Below, piece after piece: positions 1 through 9,527 of a DNA stretch of 64,000 bases; position 1 is the stretch's first letter, and every line of letters starts with the position of its first letter. Made by a program: the position numbers and the translations under genes. The notes under the pieces are model-generated. The model was given only the letters and a program-made list of their open reading frames with translations. It searched no databases and was not told where the DNA came from. Origin of the DNA: Bacteroidales bacterium. Lineage in GTDB: Bacteria; Bacteroidota; Bacteroidia; Bacteroidales; WCHB1-69. The stretch lies in assembly GCA_017395245.1 (NCBI GenBank), contig JAFPVR010000001.1:1-64000 (forward strand). Direction: 5' to 3'.

Positions 1-111
1 AACGCTGCGGCTGAATCCCTGAATGCCAAAATCAAGGCATTCCGCTCCATGCTCCACGGGGTCTCCGACAGACCTTTCTTCATGTACCGAATAGCTACGA
101 TATTTGGTTAG
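1..111 (+). CDS. ISL3-family transposase, C-terminal fragment
   Basis: This is the last 36 residues of a DDE transposase, read from base 1 to a TAG at 109-111. The motif NAAAESLNAKIKAFR followed by PFFMYRIATIFG is typical of the C-terminus of ISL3-type (IS204/IS1001/IS1096/IS1165) transposases of Bacteroidetes. The E in AAES is likely the last acidic residue of the catalytic triad. The rest of the gene is upstream of the window, so whether the element is complete cannot be told. Confidence 0.7.
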   Translation, partial: NAAAESLNAKIKAFRSMLHGVSDRPFFMYRIATIFG

Positions 112-139
112 GCCTCCCACGGACATTTTCCGCTGCCCC
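1..139 (+). mobile_element. Right end of an ISL3-like insertion sequence
   Basis: The window opens inside an insertion sequence. The first 111 bases encode the end of a transposase, and the following bases up to about 139 (GC-rich, ending near CCGCTGCCCC) look like its terminal repeat. Immediately after this point the sequence becomes a tubulin-like coding region, so the junction is placed at about 139-140. The left end and any target duplication lie outside the window. The exact boundary is inferred from the change in coding content. Confidence 0.65.
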
Positions 140-275
140 GAAATTCCTTGCCTTTGACACAGACGAACTAAAAAACGAAAACACATCTTTTAAGTATTAT
201 TACAATGGTGTATCGCATGATGATTTCAAATACCACATTCAAGGCCGTGAGTTTAAAAAAATTTTAGATCCCGGC

Positions 276-3230
276 TTGGATGCAGTGAGACGGGATGCCA
301 TTTGTGCTGCCCATTTGAATATTGATGAATTGGCAAATGTATCCAATAGATTGAGTGGTAGAGGTGCTAATGGATATCGAATCATTGGTCGTTCCCATTT
401 CCTTAATGATTCTCTTTATATTATCAATCTTTTGAGTGAAAAAGTAGGAGAGTTAAACGATGCGAGAAGAGCTGCAGCTTGTACGGCTGCAGGATACAAC
501 ATTGTAAATAATAATGTTACCGCTTATGTGATAGCTTCGTTAGCCGGCGGTACGGGCAGCAGTGCTTTTCAGGATATGTCACGCATGTTGCAGATTGCCG
601 GAGTCAATACACAGTATGCAACTGCGGCTGGTCAAGACATGATATTTGGCGTTTTCTTTTTGCCCTCGTTTTTCAAGAATTATGCAAATACCGAAAACAT
701 TGAAGTTAATGCCTATACTGCACTCTCGGAGTTGGATTATACATTGGATTTGGGTGATGCGACTAGATTTCCTGTGGGTTCGCAAGCCTTGGCCGATGAC
801 AACCAAGATTATCATGGCAACACAGGCAACGGTAAACGAGTTCACTATTCTGGTGTTTTTTTGATTGATTCCAAAACTAGCACTGGCCAAACACACGAAA
901 TAACGGATGCTTCCAGCTATGTGGCTTCTTTCATAGCCAGTTCGATTGCCGCTACCAGCAATGATATTTTGTCAAGTTATGTTAACTCATTTCATAAGAC
1001 ACATACAGTGCAGGGCAAGTATCAGAAATACAGCTCTCTCGGATACTGCGAACTTCGTTTCAACCGCCAAGAGTTGGTCAGATACCTGCTGAACCGAAAA
1101 CTGTTGGAGTCTCTTAGCTACTATAAAGGAGGGGTGAACGCTTTCGTCGCAAGTGAAATAGCACAAGCTTTCATTGATACAAATCATCTCAACGAAGGAG
1201 TGGAGTCTGATTCTGAAGGCAATGACACTCGTTCGCAAATGAATGAACTGACCGATGCCATCATCAACATGAACGATGAGCGATTCTCAAGCATTACGAT
1301 GGCGGGCGTTGATACAGGAAAAAATGCAGATGCCAACATAGAGGCGAAAAAGACAACTTATCTTAATCTTATAGGTGCCAAAGCCAACGAGGTTGTTCGC
1401 GAATTTGGAACCAAGAAAGTGGACTTGTGTCTCAAGCTTAGGGAAACTCTCGACAAGTACCAAGTAGGGATGGGCTTTGGAAGTTTTCCCGACCTAGCTC
1501 TGTCTTTAACAAATTCCTTTGTTGTAATGAAAAAAGGGCTTGAAGACGAACTGGAATCCCATGAGAGAAAATACAATGAACTTGTGGCCGAGTTGCAAAT
1601 CATCAAGAACACCATTTCTGAAAACAGTAGCAGAGGTTTTAGGGGTAATAAAAGGGAGAAGCAGGAGGCTGCCATACAAAGTTATTGCCATAAAGTCCGT
1701 TTCACTACAGGGAGTGGAACAAATCCCACACTTGCATGGCTTAAAGTTGAATCAGCAAGAAAAGCGGAGGCTATTGCTGTTTTCGGGGAGTTGATCAATA
1801 TTGTGAAGGAATACTACAAAAAGGAAATTCGTGAAACGATTAACGGTAATGAAACGATAAATACTGGCACATACCTTCAGATTGACGGTATGTATGATAG
1901 TTTGGACAATCTACTTACTGGAGAGAACAACTGTTATAGGCCGACGTTAGAAGCCATAAACGAAACAGTCTTTGCCGATGCCTACTTCAAAAATTACTTC
2001 GAAAGCCATTGGGACAATGCACTTACATTCACGGAGCAGGCAGAAAGAAACTTTTACGAATACATCGGCAGTCTGTTTAGCGACCAACCAACTGCAGATG
2101 CTAATCTTCTATCCCAAATGCGGGAGAAACTGTTAGAGTTGTTGGGTAATGATGATATTGTCAAGCGGATTCATGGCTATACTCAAACAACAAAAGACGC
2201 AAATGGCACTGTAACAACAACCAAAGTAATCATGTCTATTGACGAATTGTTCATCCATTGTTTTGGTACATATGGGAAGATTACAAATCCACAAGACTTG
2301 GACAACAATCCTCAACTCAAGTTGTTGCGCCAAGTTGTCTCACTATTTGATCCGCTGTGGAGCTATGTGAATTTCAAAGGAGAAGAGGGGTCGCTTCAAC
2401 CTTCCAAATGTATGCTTTATGGTGTTTACGAAATGCAACGGAATATCTTCGATGCTGTTTTTGGTGGTTATAGTGCAATCTTACCGTCTGATTTAAGCAT
2501 GCGTCCTGTTGGTTTGGGCGATCCTGACAGAATCACTTTCATGTTGGCAGAAACGGCAATACCTGCGTTCAAACTGGTTGACGCAGACGCATGGGCTAGT
2601 GAATTCAAACAGAAAAAGAACCAAATATACACTTTCACCGACAGGAACCTTGAAGAAATAGACATGATTACGCCTAACGTCAATGAAGAAGGTGAGATTG
2701 CCTGGGCCTACGGATGGCTGTTTGGGTTGATCACCAATCCTGAAAGGAAAAGAGGAATACGTGTGAAGCCAACTTATGCTTATATGACGAGGAAATCTGG
2801 CAGAACATACGATGGCGATGGCAGCAATGAATACAACTATTTCGCAACTACCCAAAATAATAGTGACATTGCCGTTTGTCACCGGAAATTCATCAATGAT
2901 GAAGAAATCAGCAAGGACATCTATGAACAGGCAATGGCTGAACTAACGAGTAATCCACCTGCCTGTATCATCAGAATAAAGAAATGGGTGAATGATGGTG
3001 GTATGTGGAATAGAGATGTCAGAGGTAAGGAAAGAGGATCCATGCGTCCAGCTGAATTAGAAGTAATACAGAACGAGATACAACACCTTGCCAAGCGTTT
3101 TGTGCGTTTGTTAGGATTTAATCTCACATTGGATCATAACGGAAAAGTCAACCACCCATACTCGTCGGCACTGGAACTTCTGGAAAAAGAGGACAAGGAA
3201 AGTGAAAAAAAGGCAAATCCGGAGGAATAA
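276..3230 (+). CDS. Tubulin/FtsZ-like GTPase (Tubulin_2 type), 5'-truncated by IS
   Basis: This large protein carries the tubulin signature loop LAGGTGSS at about residues 89-96 of the reading shown, which in tubulins and FtsZ contacts the GTP phosphates. Length and signature fit the bacterial Tubulin_2 group, some of which has been proposed to act in membrane remodelling. The frame stays open upstream to about base 140 and encodes KFLAFDTDE, a normal early strand of the fold, but there the insertion-sequence end takes over. The first nucleotide-binding loop (GxGGxG) is therefore missing, and no ATG exists upstream in frame. The coordinates start at a TTG that is only the first possible codon. 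It is probably a broken gene, or one expressed from the IS. A terminator-like hairpin follows the stop, and the calpain-like gene begins 79 bases downstream. Confidence 0.7.
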   Translation: MDAVRRDAICAAHLNIDELANVSNRLSGRGANGYRIIGRSHFLNDSLYIINLLSEKVGELNDARRAAACTAAGYNIVNNNVTAYVIASLAGGTGSSAFQDMSRMLQIAGVNTQYATAAGQDMIFGVFFLPSFFKNYANTENIEVNAYTALSELDYTLDLGDATRFPVGSQALADDNQDYHGNTGNGKRVHYSGVFLIDSKTSTGQTHEITDASSYVASFIASSIAATSNDILSSYVNSFHKTHTVQGKYQKYSSLGYCELRFNRQELVRYLLNRKLLESLSYYKGGVNAFVASEIAQAFIDTNHLNEGVESDSEGNDTRSQMNELTDAIINMNDERFSSITMAGVDTGKNADANIEAKKTTYLNLIGAKANEVVREFGTKKVDLCLKLRETLDKYQVGMGFGSFPDLALSLTNSFVVMKKGLEDELESHERKYNELVAELQIIKNTISENSSRGFRGNKREKQEAAIQSYCHKVRFTTGSGTNPTLAWLKVESARKAEAIAVFGELINIVKEYYKKEIRETINGNETINTGTYLQIDGMYDSLDNLLTGENNCYRPTLEAINETVFADAYFKNYFESHWDNALTFTEQAERNFYEYIGSLFSDQPTADANLLSQMREKLLELLGNDDIVKRIHGYTQTTKDANGTVTTTKVIMSIDELFIHCFGTYGKITNPQDLDNNPQLKLLRQVVSLFDPLWSYVNFKGEEGSLQPSKCMLYGVYEMQRNIFDAVFGGYSAILPSDLSMRPVGLGDPDRITFMLAETAIPAFKLVDADAWASEFKQKKNQIYTFTDRNLEEIDMITPNVNEEGEIAWAYGWLFGLITNPERKRGIRVKPTYAYMTRKSGRTYDGDGSNEYNYFATTQNNSDIAVCHRKFINDEEISKDIYEQAMAELTSNPPACIIRIKKWVNDGGMWNRDVRGKERGSMRPAELEVIQNEIQHLAKRFVRLLGFNLTLDHNGKVNHPYSSALELLEKEDKESEKKANPEE

Positions 3231-3243
3231 TCGCTTTCAACAG

Positions 3244-3280
3244 CAAGTGTGGCAGAAAAAAACTCTGCCGCACTTGTTTT
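3244..3280 (+). terminator. Rho-independent terminator-like hairpin
   Basis: A stem of 13 positions with one imperfect pair (3244-3256 with 3264-3276) encloses a short A-rich loop and is followed by TTTT. It lies between the tubulin-like and calpain-like genes, so the latter may have its own promoter or depend on read-through. Confidence 0.65.
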
Positions 3281-3308
3281 GAATCAACAACATCATAAAT
3301 AATCAACG

Positions 3309-6300
3309 ATGAATATAGCATATATCATAGATCTAAATAGCCTGTTGAAAAAAGAGGATGTTTACATTCCGTATTTAGATAAGATGTATTACTATGAAAT
3401 TTCCCATACGGACTTGAGCAAAACGAAAGTTCTTGAGATACGTGATGACGTAATGCGCCACACCAAAGATTCGGTAGATAAGCATCTGTTTTTCTTTGTC
3501 ATTAATAATGATAACAGCATTTTGGATTCGTTTTCCAATTGTCTCAAAGATATCCAAAATGACCACATTAACTTCAACAGAGAGCATGATGAAATACACG
3601 TTGTCTGTAATTTCATCATGCAAGAAGGCTTTGACATCGCGAAATTTCAAGAAAAACTCGGAGGGTTGCTAACAAAAAATGATGTATGCGTATATTCATG
3701 GTTCCTTGACAAATATGACTACAATAGTGTCAAACCATTGAGCGATGGGCGTCGTGCCCATGCCATCGCACGATTCGTTGGGATGATGAGCAAACACTAT
3801 GGAAGTATAAGTACCTCTCTTTTGCCAATGACCCAAGATACAGAAACAGCAAAACCTATCTTTAACTTCTTTGGCGATGCCTGCGTGTTTTTCGACGAAA
3901 AGAAAAGGACAGATTCGGTGTGGAACTATTATTGCTACAAAAGTATTCAGCATTTGTTGAATCTCTCCGACAACAGTATCGTTGCATACATGAATGTGAA
4001 CGTGGCACCTTACGTGAATGACCAAAAAGCACTCGACAAAAGAATCGAAGCTTCTTCGGAGAATTTTTTGAAAGAAGAACGCGTGCCCATTGAAGCCTCT
4101 TTGATTACAGAGAAAACACAAGGAGTTTTGCTGAAAAGCTTAGATAATGACGAAGAATACCTTGTCAATGCCTCCGACAACCAATTGGTGTTTCTCCAAG
4201 AATTGCGGAATAACAACGACTGGCAGCTGGAAAAAATTGATCTGTTTTTGACCACCTATCAGAAAAAGGTCGGACATAATAATGAGATTCCGGAAGTCGT
4301 CAGCAATGACTTTTTGGACAAGCTATACAACGAAAAACACATCATCCACGAAAAAGAAGATTTCAACAAAATCAACAATGAAATTTCGAATAGACGCAAA
4401 GCACACGTTGACCGATTCAAGCAGGTTGTTGACAATCACCTGAACAGCATCCTCAACCAACGGGGTGACGAAAACTATGTTTTGTTGCAAGAAATTCTAA
4501 CCAAGCAAGAGACACTCCGACATCGATCTAACATTGACAACGGCATTGCATTCCTGGAATACATAGAATCTGGGAAAGGAGACTATCTCACTGACCAAGA
4601 CGTTGCTGTAGGCGATGTCAATTTTCAGATCATCAAAGATGCCCTGGAGAAAGAGGAAAGCATACGCAGACAGGAATACGAAGACAAAAAAAATGCTATT
4701 AAAGACAAGTATGAGCCGAAAGAAGACGGTCAGCCTTCGAAGGTGAAGAAAGAGATTGGCATAATAGACCAAATAATTAAAGAAAACAAAGATGAAAAGA
4801 CGCGGTGTGATTTCCAGATTGACCATTGGATTGACGAAGATGCCGACAAGAAGCTGACTGCAAGAACAAGGTCGGTGCTTGCCTTTGGTTGTGGTGTGTT
4901 AACCGCCATTGTATGGGCGATTGTCTCTATTCGCTATTTGTCTGACTTCATGAAAGATTCTTTTGAACATTATGACAAATTCCAATGGGAAATCTTTGGC
5001 GGATTCATTTTGACAGGCATGATTGTCGGATTGGTTTTTATCGTGAAAGCCATACGCTGCAGGAAAGAAGCCGAGGAAGCATTAGATAGGGCTTTACAAA
5101 GGAAAAGGAATTATATGAACACCTGCGTGGAAGAGATGAACGATGTTGCAAAAAAACATTACGAACACCTTCTATCCTATCATGGTCTAAAAACAATTAG
5201 AGAGTTGATGCTATTTGCAGCATGGAAGAAAGAGGATCTTGTGAATTTCAAAAAGACATTGTTCAAAATGATGTTACGGTATAGGCTTTCCGTTGAAGAC
5301 CTCGCCGAATTGATGTGGGAAGATGACAATACCATTGAGTTGAAGGACCCGAACGCAAGTTCCACGATATTGTTTGGAAAAGAAGACAGCAGAAACAATA
5401 TTCCTTACTGCTTTGCCCAAGACAATATCGTCTTATCAAACGCATTTGCAGAATATAAACGCAAAAGAGCGCGCTGGGAAACTATTCGGAGCAGTTTTAG
5501 CCATACTTCGTTGGATTTTGACCAAACTGCGCTTGAAAATGAAGTTGTTCCCTGTATGCGTGTACATGAAGGAATTGGTGTACAGTACACCGCGCTAAAA
5601 GAAAGTTCAGTCCTTCCGGCTGATTCAAATGATGTTGAGATGGATGATGTACACCAAGGACAGTGTGGCGACTGCTACTTTATGGCCACCTTGGCTGCTA
5701 TCGCAAATGTGAATCCAGACTATATCATCGGAAAGAATGGTATGGTGGAGAATTTGGGCAATGAAGAGGAACATCGGTTCTTTAGAGTGAAATTCTACGA
5801 CAAGGATAGAAATAGAGTTAACATTGATGTTGACAACAGGTTTTGGAATCAGGATGGCCAACCTTTATATGCCAAGCAAGGCAGGTCGAACGATTCAGAC
5901 GGCAAGTCTTACGATCCATGGGTGATGGTGGTCGAAAAAGCATGGGCCAAGGCTAATAATGATGGTTATGATGGAATTGTAGGAACAAGCGATTCTAAAG
6001 AGATTATGCGTCGAGTGGAATACAGCTTTGCCGTAACAGGAAAGAGTGCTTTCTATTGTAATACCAAAAACGTGCCAGATGGAAACAAACTTCGTGAGAT
6101 GATGAGAAAGCATTTCTGCGATGACAAACTTCCGATTACGTTGTATTCCGTTGACGAGGATGATGCTCAATTTGCAGATCCGTGCATAGTCCACTACCAT
6201 GCATACGCGCTGCAATCAGTTAATGATGATGGAACTTTCAACATCTTCAATCCTTGGAATGACCATAGTGCTGACGAAAATGTCAAAGGGAAGCACTATG

Positions 6301-6782
6301 AGAATGTTGATATTAAATTCATTAAGGATAATTTTGGTGTCGTGGTGTTTTTCGGCATTCAGGAGGCAGACTTCAACTCATTAGAGCGTGAGTTGACCCA
6401 AAATGCTTCTGAAAATGAGATAACCAAAGATATTGAAAGGGTTCTTCATGAAAGCTTTGGCCTGTTGACTTTGGGTGTTCTCAACTTTGAAGACTTATTG
6501 TCGGAAGAAATAATGAGAACAACTTTAACTAATGCGGTTTACTTGTTCAGCAGAAATAGAATTGCCGACCAAAGAGGCCAAGGTAACAGTGGGCATCTTT
6601 TATTTATTGAAACATGTAAAGATAGCGTTTGTAATGGAGCCAATCAGAAAACACAAAACTTCCTTAGGACCGAACTTTCACCTGATATCAGATTGCAAGA
6701 TGCGCTTTTCAGAGATGATGACAAAATGAGTTTAACATTGCTCAGACTGTCACCACATTATGTCCTTGAAAATTTCGCATAA
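3309..6782 (+). CDS. Membrane protein with calpain-like cysteine protease domain
   Basis: The 1157-residue protein has a long N-terminal region without a recognised fold, charged coiled-coil-like stretches (about 370-520), two membrane segments (about 523-545 and 562-583), and a C-terminal papain-fold domain. The motif GQCGDCYFMATLAAIA at about 785-800 is that of calpains (peptidase family C2); the nucleophile is Cys789. A His in HYHAYA (His964) and an Asn in FNPWN (Asn981) complete the Cys-His-Asn triad in the expected order. No secretion signal precedes the membrane segments, so the protease domain is probably cytoplasmic, though topology is inferred. Bacterial calpain-like proteases are uncommon and substrates are unknown. 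The neighbours (tubulin-like GTPase, lipoproteins, PRTase-phosphatase) suggest one shared system. Confidence 0.75.
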   Translation: MNIAYIIDLNSLLKKEDVYIPYLDKMYYYEISHTDLSKTKVLEIRDDVMRHTKDSVDKHLFFFVINNDNSILDSFSNCLKDIQNDHINFNREHDEIHVVCNFIMQEGFDIAKFQEKLGGLLTKNDVCVYSWFLDKYDYNSVKPLSDGRRAHAIARFVGMMSKHYGSISTSLLPMTQDTETAKPIFNFFGDACVFFDEKKRTDSVWNYYCYKSIQHLLNLSDNSIVAYMNVNVAPYVNDQKALDKRIEASSENFLKEERVPIEASLITEKTQGVLLKSLDNDEEYLVNASDNQLVFLQELRNNNDWQLEKIDLFLTTYQKKVGHNNEIPEVVSNDFLDKLYNEKHIIHEKEDFNKINNEISNRRKAHVDRFKQVVDNHLNSILNQRGDENYVLLQEILTKQETLRHRSNIDNGIAFLEYIESGKGDYLTDQDVAVGDVNFQIIKDALEKEESIRRQEYEDKKNAIKDKYEPKEDGQPSKVKKEIGIIDQIIKENKDEKTRCDFQIDHWIDEDADKKLTARTRSVLAFGCGVLTAIVWAIVSIRYLSDFMKDSFEHYDKFQWEIFGGFILTGMIVGLVFIVKAIRCRKEAEEALDRALQRKRNYMNTCVEEMNDVAKKHYEHLLSYHGLKTIRELMLFAAWKKEDLVNFKKTLFKMMLRYRLSVEDLAELMWEDDNTIELKDPNASSTILFGKEDSRNNIPYCFAQDNIVLSNAFAEYKRKRARWETIRSSFSHTSLDFDQTALENEVVPCMRVHEGIGVQYTALKESSVLPADSNDVEMDDVHQGQCGDCYFMATLAAIANVNPDYIIGKNGMVENLGNEEEHRFFRVKFYDKDRNRVNIDVDNRFWNQDGQPLYAKQGRSNDSDGKSYDPWVMVVEKAWAKANNDGYDGIVGTSDSKEIMRRVEYSFAVTGKSAFYCNTKNVPDGNKLREMMRKHFCDDKLPITLYSVDEDDAQFADPCIVHYHAYALQSVNDDGTFNIFNPWNDHSADENVKGKHYENVDIKFIKDNFGVVVFFGIQEADFNSLERELTQNASENEITKDIERVLHESFGLLTLGVLNFEDLLSEEIMRTTLTNAVYLFSRNRIADQRGQGNSGHLLFIETCKDSVCNGANQKTQNFLRTELSPDIRLQDALFRDDDKMSLTLLRLSPHYVLENFA

Positions 6783-6798
6783 CCTAAATTCAAGTAAT

Positions 6799-7449
6799 AT
6801 GAAACGCTTGGTCTATTCTTTGTTGTTTTTGTCAAGTCTTCTGTCATTAACAAGTTGTGCCGACAATCTGACTCTCGGTTATACTCCAACTGGCGTTCCG
6901 ATAACGTTGTCAATAAATAACAGCGGTATTTATGTATCCTGTTCAGGAGCTGTTGCCACTCCTATTGGTGTCTTTAGTCTTACTGCTTTCCTCCCTGAAC
7001 AATATTACAATAAACATGCCACTTATATAGAACTTATAAACCGACTTGATAATGAAAAGTATGTCATTAAGCTCGAAAACGTGGGCGAAACTGTTAACTG
7101 GGAATCCACCAATTGTAAAATCACGGTTGTAAATCGTTCTTATAGCACCATAGTCACTGTGGAATCTGATAAAATTTCCAATTTTTTGCACGAAGAGAAA
7201 GGGAAGGGCGCTGGGTACAAACCCGATTTTCCTGAAACACCAATCCAGTATTTTTATCTTGTTAAGACTCTAAATTCGCATGTCAACTGGGAAATAAATT
7301 CTGTAGCAGATTTTTTCGGTGACGTAATATTTGCTATTCTATGGGTTTTTGCCGTTGCTTTGGACTTGTTGATAATTATGATACTCTTTATATTACGATT
7401 TCTTTGGTGGGTGTTATTGTTGCTGGGATACTTGATGGGTGTTGTGTGA
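6799..7449 (+). CDS. Lipoprotein with C-terminal transmembrane segments
   Basis: This protein of about 216 residues begins with a lipoprotein signal (MKRLVYSLLFLSSLLSLTSC), the Cys being the likely lipidation site. The middle is polar with beta-strand character, and the last 45 residues form one or two very hydrophobic helices. The ATG at 6799 is chosen because the signal peptide starts there. An in-frame start at 6760 would overlap the end of the protease gene and spoil the signal. It lies 16 bases after that gene and is probably co-transcribed. No family is recognised; a membrane partner of the protease is possible. Confidence 0.6.
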   Translation: MKRLVYSLLFLSSLLSLTSCADNLTLGYTPTGVPITLSINNSGIYVSCSGAVATPIGVFSLTAFLPEQYYNKHATYIELINRLDNEKYVIKLENVGETVNWESTNCKITVVNRSYSTIVTVESDKISNFLHEEKGKGAGYKPDFPETPIQYFYLVKTLNSHVNWEINSVADFFGDVIFAILWVFAVALDLLIIMILFILRFLWWVLLLLGYLMGVV

Positions 7450-7618
7450 GAAATACTAAAATTTAAAAAATGGTATTTGTGTCATTAACTAATACTTATC
7501 TGTTTTAAGTATCAAAATCAATCAATGTGAAAACAGAAACATTCATTAAACATAGTTTACAAAACCTTATACCTATGATTCTCTCAAAATTATGTCAAAT
7601 CCTAAACATTAAACAATT

Positions 7619-7975
7619 ATGCAAAAAAAATCATTCTTAATCGTTCTAGCCTTGTTTGTAGCCGGAGCTTTAGTATCTTGCACGTCGAAAGCCAATGACA
7701 TGCGCCTCTCTTCGCTGGAAAAATCCATTGAAAAATTGGAGCAAAACTATAGCAAGTATTCTCCTGAAAAATTAAAAAAAGAGATTGAGCATGTCGAAAA
7801 GCAGTTTGACGAATTTTCCGAAAAGAAAGACGAGCTTAGTCAAGACCAGCGCCGACAATTGTCTAATCTTAAAGCAAAATACCACAAAATCTTGGTTGAA
7901 ATATTGTTTCACGATGTGTCAGATGAAAGCACTGAAACTGTTGCATATCTCAAAGGGTTGCTTGAAGGAGAGTGA
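7619..7975 (+). CDS. Small coiled-coil lipoprotein
   Basis: A 118-residue protein with a clear lipoprotein signal peptide ending ALVSC, followed by a Lys/Glu-rich helical stretch (about 30-95) with heptad-like spacing, predicted to form a coiled coil. It resembles small Bacteroidetes lipoproteins of unknown function. It is preceded by about 170 AT-rich bases with no gene visible. Membership in the surrounding locus is inferred from strand and position only. Confidence 0.6.
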   Translation: MQKKSFLIVLALFVAGALVSCTSKANDMRLSSLEKSIEKLEQNYSKYSPEKLKKEIEHVEKQFDEFSEKKDELSQDQRRQLSNLKAKYHKILVEILFHDVSDESTETVAYLKGLLEGE

Positions 7976-7995
7976 AATAGGACACAATAAACAAC

Positions 7996-8077
7996 ATGAA
8001 ACTATCAGCCCCCCCCAAATCACCAAGTACTTCGGAGAACACCAAATACTATCTGACATCTCCTTTGCGTTGCCGGA
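7996..8077 (+). pseudogene. Possible remnant of an ABC transporter ATPase N-terminus
   Basis: Reading across a run of eight C (8009-8016) with a one-base shift gives ITKYFGEHQILSDISFALPE, very like the start of ABC ATPases just before the Walker A motif. No Walker A follows: a stop comes within a few codons, and the next 110 bases have no recognisable coding. The ATG at 7996 is in a different phase from the ABC-like stretch because of the C-run. This is likely a gene scrap left by recombination. Phase variation is a weaker alternative because the remainder of the gene is absent. Confidence 0.3.
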
Positions 8078-8195
8078 GGTGTTGTGATTCGTCGAGTTGC
8101 TTTCCTCGGTTGCAGCGAACATCAGGCAAATTGTGTACGGTGTGGCGTTGGTGGATGTTTATCGGTAAAAAGAGCTTTTTTACAAGAAACGCAGC

Positions 8196-9527
8196 ATGTT
8201 AATCACGGAAGTTTTAGCGAATCTGATAGCTTCGGCCATAGGTGCCGTCGCCATATATATAGTGGGCAAGTTGTTGACCGACTTCTACTATATTGATTTT
8301 AGCCTTACGCCCCAAGAGGAAGATAAAGATAAGGAGAAATGCAGCCCTTCAAAAAAGAAGCCTAAACACCGCTTTAAGCTTAAGATAATCAGGAAGCTAC
8401 CTTGGCGGCATGCCTACAAATATGCCCAGAAAGCGTGTGACGACATGTTCAAAGACTCAAACATGCCCACCTTTATCGTTGGTATTGGACGTGGAGGGGC
8501 CACTTACGGAAGCATGCTGTCTTACCTGATGGGAGAGAAACCGATTATTGCTTTGGATCGTTTGTATGGTAAAAATGAGCAAGACCAACGTCAGGTCAAA
8601 CGATTTCCGGTTGACATCCCCGCTCCATGGCTCAAAAATGTGTTGTTGGTCGCAGGAGAGTACCACTCGGGTGATACTATGCTGGAGTTCAAGGAGTGGC
8701 TGGAAAGCATCGGTGCAGAGAAAATACATACTTGTGTGCTGTATTTTCAAACTGGCTATCCAGGTCAAACAGGGAAGCCTGACTATTTTGGAATCGCTAA
8801 AAAATATGATTGTTTGTTGCCTTGGCAAGAAATCAATTATCTGCGAACATGGAAGAATCCAAAGGAGGCCGAAAAGCGCGAGTTGGGATTGAAAGAATTG
8901 ATTCCCGAAAGATTTGAGGCCTGTTTTTTCCTGATGCGCCATGCCCATACTGCGGCCAATGCCGAAGACAAGTTCATCGGGAGCGGGTCTCCGCAAGAAA
9001 ACATCAGCTATGAAGGCATTATGGAAGCCCGCAATGTCGGCAATTTCCTTAAAGACATGGTCGGGCAAATCGATGTTATCTATTGCAGTCCAATGGCCCG
9101 TTGTGTCCAAACAGCAACGGAAATTCAAAGTGTGACAGGAGGGAAAATCATCAGGGATGAAAAGCTGGTTGAAGTGGATTTCGGGAACTGGGAAGGTGTG
9201 AAAAGGTCTGATATCCCCGAAGAAGAATATGAGAAGTATGTTCATGACCAACACTATAATATTCCTGGAAGTCAAGACTCCTACCAAGGCAACCAAACAC
9301 GCGCCAAAGATTTTTTGGATTACCTGACCCAACATCAGGTGTCGCAAGAAAAGAGGATACTGGTCGTCACACATAAAACCATCGGAAGAATCATGGTGCA
9401 ACTTATTGAGAACAAGGAGAACCAGCATTTCAGGTCGATTCCCATGGAAAACGCCTCGCTTCGCAAAGTGGTCGTTCAAGATGGAAAAATGAGCGTTTCA
9501 TATTACATTAAGGCACTTGAGGAATAA
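8196..9527 (+). CDS. Membrane-anchored phosphoribosyltransferase-histidine phosphatase fusion
   Basis: The 443-residue protein has one N-terminal membrane helix (about 5-30), a Lys-rich linker, a phosphoribosyltransferase-like domain (about 70-230) and a histidine phosphatase domain (about 240-440). In the first domain, VGIGRGGATYG and VLLVAGEYHSGDT resemble the early loop and the PRPP-binding loop of type I PRTases, although the usual acidic pair of the PRPP loop is altered. The second has the RHAH motif with nucleophile His249, SPMARCVQTA, EVDFGNWEG and a second catalytic His in THKT (His393), as in phosphoglycerate mutase-like phosphatases such as CobC. A nucleotide or phosphosugar substrate is plausible but not shown. 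The fusion is unusual. Confidence 0.75.
   Translation: MLITEVLANLIASAIGAVAIYIVGKLLTDFYYIDFSLTPQEEDKDKEKCSPSKKKPKHRFKLKIIRKLPWRHAYKYAQKACDDMFKDSNMPTFIVGIGRGGATYGSMLSYLMGEKPIIALDRLYGKNEQDQRQVKRFPVDIPAPWLKNVLLVAGEYHSGDTMLEFKEWLESIGAEKIHTCVLYFQTGYPGQTGKPDYFGIAKKYDCLLPWQEINYLRTWKNPKEAEKRELGLKELIPERFEACFFLMRHAHTAANAEDKFIGSGSPQENISYEGIMEARNVGNFLKDMVGQIDVIYCSPMARCVQTATEIQSVTGGKIIRDEKLVEVDFGNWEGVKRSDIPEEEYEKYVHDQHYNIPGSQDSYQGNQTRAKDFLDYLTQHQVSQEKRILVVTHKTIGRIMVQLIENKENQHFRSIPMENASLRKVVVQDGKMSVSYYIKALEE

Noticed and set aside
8457..9479. 340-codon minus-strand reading frame opposite the PRTase-phosphatase gene.
   Set aside because: The plus strand carries two full enzyme domains; the antisense shows no recognisable family.
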